A DNA stretch of 39,459 bases from NCBI GenBank assembly GCA_937862815.1, contig CALMED010000042.1, forward strand, positions 1 to 39,459, read 5' to 3'. This DNA comes from an uncultured Chitinophagaceae bacterium (lineage in GTDB: Bacteria; Bacteroidota; Bacteroidia; Chitinophagales; Chitinophagaceae). A program made the translations under genes and the position numbers. Of this stretch, positions 1-8,265 are shown one piece after another (within the stretch, counting starts at the first letter, position 1; each line of letters starts with the position of its first letter). Under the pieces are notes generated by a model. The model did no database searches. It was not told the origin of the DNA and saw nothing but the letters and a program-made list of their open reading frames with translations.

Positions 1-306
1 GTTGCGGGCGCAAAAAAAAATGAGAACCGGCCCGGGGCCCACCACCGCCCCCCGAAAGAGGAGGGAAGGGGGTTGCCCCCAGTAACGGCCGGCCACATCC
101 CCGCCGATCAGCGGGGTGAGGTACACCAGGCCGGTATAGCTGCCGTAAATATTGGAGGCAGTGGCTTTGTCAATGAACAGGGCCTTGGTCATGTACAGGG
201 CAAAGATGGCCCGCATGCCGTAGTAACTGAATCGCTCCCACATTTCGGTGAAAAAGAGGACGAAAAGGCCTTTGGGATGTCTGAGGCTGCCAGCAGTATC
301 GCTCAT
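1..306 (-). CDS. POT/PTR-family peptide transporter, N-terminal fragment
   Basis: Reading leftward from an ATG at 306, the first ~100 codons give the start of a proton-dependent oligopeptide transporter, an inner-membrane importer of di- and tripeptides. The stretch FFTEMWERFSYYGMRAIFAL (about residues 19-38) is the classic POT first-helix signature, and LTPLIGG followed by RYWG matches the second conserved block. The gene runs off the left edge, so most of the ~500-residue family length is missing. The last ~35 codons (bases 1-105) look damaged: the family's usual acidic residue before RYWG is a glycine, and the residues after it are unusually rich in Gly and Pro encoded by runs of G and C. 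That suggests poor sequence at a contig end, not real divergence. The family call is secure; substrate and completeness are unknown. Confidence 0.82.
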   Translation of the reverse strand, partial: MSDTAGSLRHPKGLFVLFFTEMWERFSYYGMRAIFALYMTKALFIDKATASNIYGSYTGLVYLTPLIGGDVAGRYWGQPPSLLFRGAVVGPGPVLIFFCARN

Positions 307-455
307 AATTTGGGTTTTGGTGAGGAGTGAAGATCAGTTCCGAAAGTAAGAAATTAACCCAAATGGCAAAGTCTGTCTCCACCAGCCGCAATTTTGCCGG
401 TTTGTAACCTGCTTTTTGGCGGAAGCACCTAATTTCGGGGCCTCAACCGCATTGC

Positions 456-1757
456 ATGAACATCCTCATCCTAGGATCGGGCGGGCGCGAACACGCCCTG
501 GCCTGGAAGATCCGCCAAAGCCCGCTTTGCAACCAGCTATTCATTGCACCCGGCAATGCCGGCACGGCTTCCTGTGGTACCAATGTTGATCTGCCGCTGG
601 ACAAAGACTTCCCGGCCCTGGAGCGTTTCTGCCGGGAACAATCCATCCACCTGGTGGTGGTGGGACCCGAAGATCCCCTGGTGAACGGGGTGTACGATTA
701 TTTTGAAGCCGCCGCGGCCCGCGAACCTTTTGCAGAAGGCTGGGTGGGGGTATTTGGCCCCTCCCGTGAGGCTGCGCAGCTGGAAGGCAGCAAGGCCTTT
801 GCCAAGCAGTTTATGCAGCGGCACGGCATTCCCACCGCCGCCTACCGCGAGTTCACAACGGATACCCTGGAAGAAGGGAAGGCTTATCTGGCGCAGCACC
901 GCCTGCCCGTGGTTTTGAAAGCCGATGGCCTGGCTGCTGGCAAGGGGGTGCTCATCTGCACCAGCCGGGAAGAAGCAATCGCCGAGCTGGAAGCCATGTT
1001 GGCTCATGCCAAGTTTGGCGCTGCGGGTGCCAAAGTGGTGGTGGAGGAATTTCTCAGCGGCATTGAACTGAGCATGTTTGTGATCACCGATGGGCGCAGC
1101 TATGTGCTGCTGCCGGAAGCCAAGGATTACAAGCGGATTGGCGAGGGCGACACCGGTCTCAATACAGGGGGAATGGGGGCAGTGAGCCCCGTCCCTTTTG
1201 CCGATGCGGTGTTTCTGCAAAAAGTAACCGACCGGATCATCCGGCCCACGATCCGGGGTCTGGAGGCAGAGGGATTGGTGTACAAGGGTTTTGTGTTTTT
1301 CGGCCTCATCAGTGTCAACGGAGAGCCTTTTGTGATTGAATACAACTGCCGCATGGGCGACCCGGAAACGGAAGTGGTGCTGCCCCGGCTGGCCACCGAC
1401 CTGGTGCCGCTGCTCCGCGATGCGCTGTTGGGCACCCTGCAGCAGGGGGTGGCCCCGGCTGATCTGCGGGCGGCCGTTACGGTGGTGGCCGTGAGCGGCG
1501 GCTATCCCGGCGCTTATGAAAAAGGGTTTCCCATTACCGGATTGGAACAGGAACCGGCCGATACCACCGTTTTTCATGCCGGTACAAGAGAGGTGGGCGG
1601 TGCGGTGCTCACCAACGGGGGCCGGGTGCTGGCTGTAACCTCCCGGAGCCACCGTCTGGCTGCCGCGGCGGAAGCAGCGCGCCGCCTGCTCACACAAATC
1701 CGTTTTCGCGGCATGTACTACCGGGGGGATATTGGCTACGAATTTCCGGAAAACTAA
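456..1757 (+). CDS. purD: Phosphoribosylamine--glycine ligase (GAR synthetase)
   Basis: PurD joins glycine to 5-phosphoribosylamine with ATP, the second step of de novo purine synthesis, in the cytoplasm. The 433-residue product has the usual family length. It opens with the N-domain nucleotide-fold motif MNILILGSGGREHALAWKI and carries the ATP-grasp region with VLKADGLAAGKGV near residue 150 and the GDTGLNTGGMGA loop near 225. The metal-binding signature NCRMGDPETE lies near residue 295, and a C-terminal GARS-C domain follows. The ATG at 456 is preferred because the family motif begins at once. A CAATTTTG motif at 389-396 resembles the -7 element in front of mreB and may be its promoter. No other purine gene is adjacent, so it is probably monocistronic. 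Confidence 0.96.
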   Translation: MNILILGSGGREHALAWKIRQSPLCNQLFIAPGNAGTASCGTNVDLPLDKDFPALERFCREQSIHLVVVGPEDPLVNGVYDYFEAAAAREPFAEGWVGVFGPSREAAQLEGSKAFAKQFMQRHGIPTAAYREFTTDTLEEGKAYLAQHRLPVVLKADGLAAGKGVLICTSREEAIAELEAMLAHAKFGAAGAKVVVEEFLSGIELSMFVITDGRSYVLLPEAKDYKRIGEGDTGLNTGGMGAVSPVPFADAVFLQKVTDRIIRPTIRGLEAEGLVYKGFVFFGLISVNGEPFVIEYNCRMGDPETEVVLPRLATDLVPLLRDALLGTLQQGVAPADLRAAVTVVAVSGGYPGAYEKGFPITGLEQEPADTTVFHAGTREVGGAVLTNGGRVLAVTSRSHRLAAAAEAARRLLTQIRFRGMYYRGDIGYEFPEN

Positions 1758-1865
1758 CGGTAAGGAATAGTCGAAGTTTCGTTCCGACCTGCCGGAGCCC
1801 TGTAAACAGTCTGCAAAACCGGTGGAAAAAAATCCCCGGAAATCCTGTTCCGGCAAGGTTTTCGC

Positions 1866-1896
1866 TTTGTTTATTGCAATATTTCACGCAATTTTG
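1866..1896 (+). promoter_or_regulatory. Promoter for mreB operon (Bacteroidota type)
   Basis: TTTG at 1866-1869 and CAATTTTG at 1889-1896 are separated by 19 bp, matching the Bacteroidota -33/-7 pattern (TTTG, ~19 bp, TAnnTTTG) with one mismatch at the first base of the -7 box. Transcription would start near 1902, leaving a leader of about 30 nt before the mreB ATG. Confidence 0.6.
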
Positions 1897-1931
1897 CCAC
1901 TTAGGAATTCATACCTTTCCACCTTTCACAC

Positions 1932-2960
1932 ATGGGACTCTTTAACTTCTTCACACAGGATATTGCCATAGACCTCGGAACAGCCAATACCCTCATCATT
2001 CATAACGACGAAATTGTAGTCAACGAACCCTCCATTGTGGCCCTCGACCGCAACAACCCCAAGAATGTACTGGCGGTGGGGAAGAAGGCCCTGATGATGC
2101 ACGAAAAGACGCACGAGAGCATCCGCACCGTGCGCCCGCTCAAAGACGGGGTGATAGCCGATTTCAATGCCGCGGAACTGATGATCCGCGAGTTGATCAA
2201 GCTGGTGTACACCAAGAAACCGCTCTTTCCGCCGAAATGGCGGATGATGATCTGCATCCCCAGCAGCATCACCGAAGTGGAGAAACGGGCGGTTCGCGAC
2301 AGTGCCGAGCAGGCAGGTGCCCAGGAAGTATACCTCATCCATGAGCCCATGGCTGCCGCGCTGGGGATTGGCATTGATGTGGAGGAACCGGTGGGGAATA
2401 TGATTGTGGACATAGGCGGTGGTACAACCGGGATCACGGTGATTGCCCTGGCAGGCATTGTTTGCGACCAGAGCATCCGGATTGCCGGGGACGAATTTAC
2501 GGCCGACATCATGGAAGCCCTGCGCCGCTACCACAGCCTGCTGATTGGCGAACGTACCGCTGAGCAGATAAAGATCCAGGTTGGGTCGGCCATGAAGGAC
2601 CTCGATAATCCGCCGGATGATATTCCGGTAAACGGGAGGGATCTGGTAACCGGTATTCCCAAGCAGATCATGGTGAGTTACCAGGAGATTGCGGAAGCAC
2701 TGGATAAAAGTATTTTCAAAATTGAAGAAGCAATCCTCAAAGCGCTGGAGATGACCCCGCCCGAACTGGCGGCCGATATCTACCGCCGGGGTATATATAT
2801 CACCGGTGGAGGCGCCCTGCTGAGGGGATTGGACAAACGTCTCACACAAAAAATAAAGCTGCCGGTCCATATTGCCGATGATCCGTTGAAGAGTGTGGTG
2901 CGGGGTACCGGTATTGCATTGAAGAATTACAACCGCTATCCGTTTGTAATGCGCAACTGA
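1932..2960 (+). CDS. mreB: Rod-shape-determining actin homologue MreB
   Basis: MreB forms membrane-bound filaments that position the elongation (Rod) complex for lateral cell-wall synthesis. The 342-residue product matches family length. It has the phosphate-1 motif IDLGTANTLI (residues ~13-22), the phosphate-2 loop VDIGGGTT (~159-166), the RIAGDEFTADI segment and the adenosine motif ITGGGALLRGLD (~290-301). The N-terminus MGLFNFF could act as a short membrane-binding amphipathic patch. It heads a cluster with mreC, mreD, mrdA and rodA and has its own promoter immediately upstream. Confidence 0.97.
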   Translation: MGLFNFFTQDIAIDLGTANTLIIHNDEIVVNEPSIVALDRNNPKNVLAVGKKALMMHEKTHESIRTVRPLKDGVIADFNAAELMIRELIKLVYTKKPLFPPKWRMMICIPSSITEVEKRAVRDSAEQAGAQEVYLIHEPMAAALGIGIDVEEPVGNMIVDIGGGTTGITVIALAGIVCDQSIRIAGDEFTADIMEALRRYHSLLIGERTAEQIKIQVGSAMKDLDNPPDDIPVNGRDLVTGIPKQIMVSYQEIAEALDKSIFKIEEAILKALEMTPPELAADIYRRGIYITGGGALLRGLDKRLTQKIKLPVHIADDPLKSVVRGTGIALKNYNRYPFVMRN

Positions 2961-2961
2961 C

Positions 2962-2994
2962 GCGCCGGCAGCTTTCTTGCTGACTGCCGGGCGC
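2962..2994 (+). other. Inverted repeat between mreB and mreC
   Basis: GCGCCGGCAG (2962-2971) and CTGCCGGGCGC (2984-2994) pair over ten base pairs with one bulged G and a 12-nt loop, starting just after the mreB stop. No T-run follows, so a simple intrinsic terminator is unlikely. An mRNA-processing or 3'-end-protecting hairpin, giving more mreB than mreC message, is a reasonable guess. Confidence 0.55.
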
Positions 2995-3044
2995 CAGCTC
3001 ATCCATAACAACCGTACTGTAACCTGTAAATTTATAACCGTTCT

Positions 3045-3896
3045 GTGCGGAACCTGTTCGCCTTTATTCGCCGCTACGCCGTGCTCCTGTTCTTCCTGCT
3101 GTTGGAAGTTCTCAGCATGACCCTGCTTTTCCGCTACAACAAATACCACCAGGCTGTTTACATGGATGTGGCCAGTGAGATCACCGGCTCCCTCCAGGGG
3201 CGCTACAACCGGATGGAATCCTATTTCTACCTGCGGAAGGAAAACGAAGACCTCCGCCGCCGGCTTGCTGAACTGCAAAACCGCCTGCCTGAAAATTTCG
3301 AGTTGCCCGACACGGCTGTGCGTGTGGTTACCGATACCGTTCGCTGGGACACCCTGCGGCCCGACAGCCGTAAGTTTATCTACCAGGAAGCGCGGGTGGT
3401 GAACAACAGCATCATCCATCCCAACAATTACATCACCCTCCACCGGGGTAGCAAACAAGGCGTAGCTCCCGGCATGGTGGTGATCGGGGCCAATGGTGTG
3501 GTGGGCCTGGTGCTGGATGTGACCGATAACTTTTCCACGGTGATGAGTATGCTCAGCCGCCAGAGCCGCATCAGCGGCCGGCTGAAGAAAACGGGCGAAA
3601 CCGGGCGCGTGGACTGGGATGGCAAGGACCCCCGGATGGTGCAGTTCCGCGATATCCCGCAAAGTGTAAAAGTGGCGGTGGGCGATACGGTTTACACCAG
3701 CCAGTACTCCGATTTTCCTCCGGGAATCCTTATTGGAACCGTTCAGGAAGTGATACCTGAACAAAGCACCAACAATTTCCTGATCCAGCTGCGTACCTCC
3801 ACCGATTTCAGCCGCCTGCAGCATGCTTTTGTTATTGCCAATCTGCAACGTAACGAACAACTGGAACTGGAACAGAAAACACGGCAAAAAAAATGA
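3045..3896 (+). CDS. mreC: Rod-shape-determining protein MreC
   Basis: MreC is the periplasmic scaffold of the elongation complex that activates PBP2. The 283-residue product starts with a GTG codon at 3045; no better upstream start is visible. An N-terminal membrane helix (residues ~10-27, RYAVLLFFLLLEVLSM) is followed by a heptad-rich coiled coil (~55-85, containing ENEDLRRRLAELQNRL). The two beta-barrel domains typical of MreC then follow, with NNYITLHRGSKQGV and GMVVIGANGVVG as recognisable blocks. It overlaps mreD by 4 nt (ATGA), implying translational coupling. Confidence 0.93.
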   Translation: MRNLFAFIRRYAVLLFFLLLEVLSMTLLFRYNKYHQAVYMDVASEITGSLQGRYNRMESYFYLRKENEDLRRRLAELQNRLPENFELPDTAVRVVTDTVRWDTLRPDSRKFIYQEARVVNNSIIHPNNYITLHRGSKQGVAPGMVVIGANGVVGLVLDVTDNFSTVMSMLSRQSRISGRLKKTGETGRVDWDGKDPRMVQFRDIPQSVKVAVGDTVYTSQYSDFPPGILIGTVQEVIPEQSTNNFLIQLRTSTDFSRLQHAFVIANLQRNEQLELEQKTRQKK

Positions 3897-4423
3897 GCAA
3901 CCCGGTACGATATTTTCTCCGATTGATCCTCCTGATCCTGTTACAGGTATTTGTACTGTACCAGGTGCCGCCGCTGCATTATTACCTGTCGCCCATCTTG
4001 TATTTCGTATTTATTCTCTGGCTGCCGTTTACCATCGGGCGCAGCAGCCTGTTGCTGGTTTCGTTCATCACGGGTATTCTGCTGGATTTCTTCACCAAAA
4101 CGCCCGGCATGCACGCTGCCGCCTGTGTGCTCATTGGCTACCTGCGTCCCTTCCTTGTCAACATCCTGCTGCCCCAGCAGGGTGTGGAGTTTAATTACCG
4201 CGAACCATCGGTCACCAGCCTGGGACTGGTACCCTACATCACGTATGTGGTGGTGCTTACGATGGTGCATCATGCTGCATTGTTTGTCATCCAGGTCTTT
4301 CAGTTTGGTAACCCGGGTTACCTGCTGCTGAAAACGGCAGGCAGCACACTGTTAAGCCTGCTGCTCATATTCATTGTGGAATTGATCTTCACCCGAAAAC
4401 AGAAATTCATCACCAATACCTGA
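3893..4423 (+). CDS. mreD: Rod-shape-determining protein MreD
   Basis: A 176-residue, strongly hydrophobic protein with about five membrane helices, starting on the ATGA that overlaps the mreC stop. MreD sequences are poorly conserved and recognised mainly by hydrophobicity pattern and position. Here the place between mreC and the PBP2 gene, the length, and the central segment ILLDFFTKTPGMHAAACVLIG (one of the family's better conserved parts) all fit. It is an inner-membrane partner of MreC. The call rests partly on context. Confidence 0.88.
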   Translation: MSNPVRYFLRLILLILLQVFVLYQVPPLHYYLSPILYFVFILWLPFTIGRSSLLLVSFITGILLDFFTKTPGMHAAACVLIGYLRPFLVNILLPQQGVEFNYREPSVTSLGLVPYITYVVVLTMVHHAALFVIQVFQFGNPGYLLLKTAGSTLLSLLLIFIVELIFTRKQKFITNT

Positions 4424-4455
4424 ACCCCGCAACCGGAACTGCCGGTACCTCCATC

Positions 4456-6549
4456 ATGGCCGTTTTTAACCAATCACGCCAGTTCACCATCCAGCTGATC
4501 TTTATCGCGGTTTTTTCCATCATGCTGGTGCGGCTGCTTACACTGCAGGTGTTTACCAGCAAGTATACCCGGCTGGCCAACGAGCAGGCGGTCCTGCGCA
4601 AAGTGGTTTATCCCAGCCGGGGCATCATCTTCGACCGCAACGGAAAAGCGATCCTTGATAACGTCACCATGTATGACCTGATGGTAACACCCTCCCAGGT
4701 GCGGGGCGTGGACACCTTTCAGCTCTGCCGCATTCTGAACATTGACACCGCTGAATTCAAGAAACGCATTCTTACCGCCATCATCAAAAACTCCCGCAAC
4801 CGGCCTTCGGTATTTGAATCGCTGCTCACACCGGATAAATATGCCCGGATCAATGAGAACCTCTTCCGTTTCCAGCCGGCTTTCTTCCTGCAGGAACGGC
4901 CGGTCCGCTCGTACCCCTACCGGGCGGCCGCTCATATCATGGGCTATGTGGGCGAAGTGGATTCGGCTATGCTGCGCCGGTCTAACTTTTTCTACCAGAT
5001 GGGCGACTTTGCCGGGCGCAGCGGACTGGAAAGTTATTATGAGCGCATTCTCATGGGCCAGCGTGGTATTCAGTACCTGCAGCGGGATAATTTCAATCGT
5101 CCCATCGGTCCCTACGAAGGCGGCGCCTTCGACACGCCTTCCGTAGCCGGCCGGCATCTCAATACCTACATTGACATTGATGTACAGGTATTGGCTGAAC
5201 AGCTGTTGCAGGGTAAAGTAGGCAGCGTTGTGGCCATTGAACCCAAAACCGGTGGCATCATTGCCATGGCATCCACACCCGGCTATGATCCCAATGAGCT
5301 AACGGGACCGGACGCCCGAAGAAATTTCAGCCGGCTCTTTTTGGACCCGGCTTCTCCCATGCTCAACCGGGGCATGCAGGGGGTTTACCCGCCGGGGTCC
5401 ACGTTTAAACCATTGGGTGCACTCGTGGCCCTCGATGAAGGATTGATGCTGCCCTCATTCGGGTTTTCCTGCTTCGGGCGGTACACCCCTTGCGGCCGGC
5501 CTGCCTGCACACACAGCAATGCGGGTCATGCGGCCAATCTCAAATTGTCCATTGCCAATTCCTGCAACTCGTACTATGCCCATGTATTCCGCATGGCCAT
5601 TGACAACCGGTCGCTCGGAGGCGTGGAGCAGGGTTTGATGAAATGGAAGGAGTACATGAGCGGTTTTGGACTGGGGCACCGCCTGGGGATTGATCTGCCC
5701 GGCGAATACGCCGGCTATATACCGGATACGGCCCGGTACAACAGAGTGTTCCGGAAGGGTGGGTGGAATTCCTGCACCATTGCATCGCTCGGCATTGGCC
5801 AGGGGGAAATCCAGGCCACACCACTCCAGATGGCCAATGCCATGTGTCTCATCGCCAACCGCGGCTGGTATTACACCCCCCATTTTGTGCGTTCGGTTGA
5901 CAATGAAACGCCGCAAGATACCATACTGAACAAGTTCAGACAGAAAATCACACCCCTGCACATCCCCGACAGTGCGTACCAGGCCGTTATTGACGGGATG
6001 GAGATGGTGGTGACCAATGGTACAGCCCGCAATGCCCGCATTGAAGGGTACACGGTTTGTGCCAAAACAGGAACCGTGGAGAACTATTTTCGCAATAAAA
6101 AGCAGCAAAACCATTCCTTTTTTGTTGCGTTCGCCCCAAAAGAAGATCCCCAAATTGCCGTGTGTGTGGTGGTGGAAAACGCCGGCTACGGCTCCACCTG
6201 GGCAGCCCCCATCGCCTCCCTGCTGATGGAGAAATACCTCACCGACAGCATCGCTGGTCCCCGGCGCCAGGCAGAAGTGGAACGGATCCGAAAAGTAACC
6301 ATCACGCCCGCCCGCATACAGTACGAGTTGCGCCGCCGTGATTCCATCAACCGGGTCCGCGACTCCCTGCAACGCATCCGCAAGCTGGAACAATCCGTGA
6401 GCAACCAAACAGGCCACTACCTGCAAATGGTTACTCCCTCCAGCCAGGTACCGTTGCAGGCGTATGGCTTTGCCATCAGCTCCCGTTATGCCATCTTGCC
6501 GGCCGGCAGGCACCTGTTTAACCCGTATTTAAACTCAACGTATTCATGA
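4456..6549 (+). CDS. mrdA: Penicillin-binding protein 2 (elongation transpeptidase)
   Basis: Class B PBP that cross-links peptidoglycan during elongation, working with RodA. The 697-residue protein has one N-terminal membrane helix (~12-32), a pedestal/dimerisation domain containing the SRGIIFDRNG motif, and a transpeptidase domain. The catalytic Ser315 lies in STFK, with SCN at 369-371 and KTG at 537-539, so all three active-site motifs are intact. Compared with a typical ~620-630 residues it carries an extra C-terminal tail after ~590, rich in charged residues. A Cys/His cluster (CFGRYTPCGRPAC, then H) sits before the SxN motif where E. coli PBP2 binds zinc; metal binding here is inference. 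Its stop overlaps the rodA start by 4 nt. Confidence 0.95.
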   Translation: MAVFNQSRQFTIQLIFIAVFSIMLVRLLTLQVFTSKYTRLANEQAVLRKVVYPSRGIIFDRNGKAILDNVTMYDLMVTPSQVRGVDTFQLCRILNIDTAEFKKRILTAIIKNSRNRPSVFESLLTPDKYARINENLFRFQPAFFLQERPVRSYPYRAAAHIMGYVGEVDSAMLRRSNFFYQMGDFAGRSGLESYYERILMGQRGIQYLQRDNFNRPIGPYEGGAFDTPSVAGRHLNTYIDIDVQVLAEQLLQGKVGSVVAIEPKTGGIIAMASTPGYDPNELTGPDARRNFSRLFLDPASPMLNRGMQGVYPPGSTFKPLGALVALDEGLMLPSFGFSCFGRYTPCGRPACTHSNAGHAANLKLSIANSCNSYYAHVFRMAIDNRSLGGVEQGLMKWKEYMSGFGLGHRLGIDLPGEYAGYIPDTARYNRVFRKGGWNSCTIASLGIGQGEIQATPLQMANAMCLIANRGWYYTPHFVRSVDNETPQDTILNKFRQKITPLHIPDSAYQAVIDGMEMVVTNGTARNARIEGYTVCAKTGTVENYFRNKKQQNHSFFVAFAPKEDPQIAVCVVVENAGYGSTWAAPIASLLMEKYLTDSIAGPRRQAEVERIRKVTITPARIQYELRRRDSINRVRDSLQRIRKLEQSVSNQTGHYLQMVTPSSQVPLQAYGFAISSRYAILPAGRHLFNPYLNSTYS

Positions 6550-7892
6550 ACCAGCAGGCAGATAAAATCGGTAAAGGCGTGGATGGCAGCGTGGTGTTGC
6601 TGTACTACCTGTTGGTACTCACCGGAGTGATCGCCATATTCTCAGTGGAATACCGGTTTAACGAGAACGTGCTGCAGTCCATCCTGGAGCTGAAAAAAAA
6701 CTATTCCCGGCAGATACTGTTTGTAGGCGTTAGTTCCCTTGTTGCGGTGTTCATCCTGCTGGTTGACAGTAAGTTTTTTGCAGCCACGGCAAACCTGCTC
6801 TACCTCTTTGGTATTTTGCTCATGTTGCTCACTTTCGTCATTGGCAAGGACATAAGCGGCTCCCGCTCCTGGATTGCACTGGGAGCTGGATTCAACCTCC
6901 AACCTGCCGAATTGTGCAAGGTCTTTACATCCCTGGCCCTTGCCAAGTACCTGAGCCGGCAGGAAACGGAATTCGTCCTTTTTAAATCACAACTGATTGC
7001 ATTTGCACTTACCCTGGGGCCGGCGGTATTATCCATTGCACAGAAGGAAACCGGGCTGGCACTGGTTTATTTTTCTTTCTTCCTGGTGTTGTACCGCGAA
7101 GGCCTTCCGGCCACCTACCTGGTTACTGGTTTTTCGCTCGTGATTCTGTTTGTAACGGCCATAGTCATGTCGTTCACCGGCTATGCCATCCTCATTGGTC
7201 TGGCGGCGTTGGTAGCCCTGTATCAGCTCTGGCGGAAAATCCGGCGTAACCTGGTGTTGCTGGGGTTCATCATCGTGCTGGCGGGTCTCTGCATCGGCTT
7301 TAAATACTTTGTTGATTTTATTGTCTTTGATAAAATCATGAAGCCCTACCAGGCCGAGCGGGTGCTGAATATGTTCGGGAAGAGCTATGTTCCCAAGGAT
7401 CCGGACCGCATTGAGCAATTTGAAAAGGAGGCAGCGGCCGGTAAAAAGCGGGATTATACATACAACGTACGGCAGTCCAAGATCGCCATCGGCTCGGGCG
7501 GTTTCTGGGGAAAAGGGTTTTTGAAGGGTGTAACCACGCAGGGTGATTTTGTGCCGGAGCAACACACCGATTTCATATTTACGGCAGTGGCAGAGAGTTT
7601 CGGATTCTGGGGCAGTACGCTGCTGCTGGCGCTCTACCTGCTGTTGCTCTTGCGCATCATCCGCATAGCGGAACGCCAGCGCAGTACGTTTTCCAGGGTG
7701 TATGCTTACAGCGTGGCATCCATACTGTTCTTTCATGTCTTTATCAACATCTGCATGACCATCGGCCTGATGCCTGTAATCGGTATCACGCTTCCCTTAC
7801 TCAGCTACGGAGGGTCTTCCCTCGTTACTTTTACCATTCTCATCTTTATCATGTTACGGCTCGATGCCGACCGGCAAATGGTGTTGCGCTGA
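6546..7892 (+). CDS. rodA: Rod-shape SEDS glycosyltransferase RodA
   Basis: RodA polymerises lipid II into glycan strands in partnership with PBP2. The 448-residue polytopic protein has around ten membrane helices. It carries the SEDS signature: the block EQHTDFIF with the essential aspartate at residue 342, preceded by GSGGFWGKG and followed by the terminal LPLLSYGGSSLVTF motif. It is longer than E. coli RodA (370) because of an inserted hydrophilic segment around residues 275-315 with KDPDRIEQFEKEAAAGKK, a loop that many Bacteroidota RodA proteins share. The start overlaps the mrdA stop (ATGA), so the two are translationally coupled. Confidence 0.95.
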   Translation: MNQQADKIGKGVDGSVVLLYYLLVLTGVIAIFSVEYRFNENVLQSILELKKNYSRQILFVGVSSLVAVFILLVDSKFFAATANLLYLFGILLMLLTFVIGKDISGSRSWIALGAGFNLQPAELCKVFTSLALAKYLSRQETEFVLFKSQLIAFALTLGPAVLSIAQKETGLALVYFSFFLVLYREGLPATYLVTGFSLVILFVTAIVMSFTGYAILIGLAALVALYQLWRKIRRNLVLLGFIIVLAGLCIGFKYFVDFIVFDKIMKPYQAERVLNMFGKSYVPKDPDRIEQFEKEAAAGKKRDYTYNVRQSKIAIGSGGFWGKGFLKGVTTQGDFVPEQHTDFIFTAVAESFGFWGSTLLLALYLLLLLRIIRIAERQRSTFSRVYAYSVASILFFHVFINICMTIGLMPVIGITLPLLSYGGSSLVTFTILIFIMLRLDADRQMVLR

Positions 7893-7951
7893 CAGGGCCG
7901 AACTTTTTTGTTTGATATCTGTTAGGGTAATCGCTCAAATACATCTACAAA

Positions 7952-8245
7952 ATGAAAAAGTTCCTGTGCTGTTTCCGTTTACCCGAAGTGCTGGCCGATG
8001 AATTCTGGGAGAAGATCCCCCGTCACCGGCACCACATCAACCAATTGATGCGGGACGAGGTAATTGTCACCTATTCGGTTAACCAGGAACGGTCCAAGGG
8101 GTGGGTGGTGCTGAATGCTGAATCGCTGGCATCGGCCGAATCAATCGTAGGTCGTTTTCCCATCCGGCGTTTTATCGCATACGACCTCGAGGAACTATTT
8201 ATTTTTGATTCCATGATCGGCGCACCCAAAATGGTTTTAAACTGA
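7952..8245 (+). CDS. Small protein, muconolactone-isomerase/YCII-like fold
   Basis: A 97-residue cytoplasmic protein with no signal peptide or membrane helix. The alternating strand/helix pattern and the motifs WEKIPRHRHHINQLMRDEVI and KGWVVLNAES recall small ferredoxin-fold (dimeric alpha-beta barrel) proteins of the muconolactone isomerase or YCII type. No catalytic residue set can be assigned. It lies 60 bp after rodA and 20 bp before the MBL hydrolase, so it is probably co-transcribed with the latter. Function unknown; the fold assignment is a guess from sequence character. Confidence 0.7.
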   Translation: MKKFLCCFRLPEVLADEFWEKIPRHRHHINQLMRDEVIVTYSVNQERSKGWVVLNAESLASAESIVGRFPIRRFIAYDLEELFIFDSMIGAPKMVLN

Positions 8246-8265
8246 ATGTTTCGGACATTTGCGCC

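Noticed and set aside
1926..3887. A 653-codon open frame antisense to mreB and mreC
   Set aside because: It lies entirely opposite two well-conserved genes. Its translation is rich in His and Gln with no domain, as expected of a codon-bias shadow in GC-rich DNA. The same applies to the long antisense frames over purD, mrdA, atpA, the ABC exporter and the 729-residue gene.
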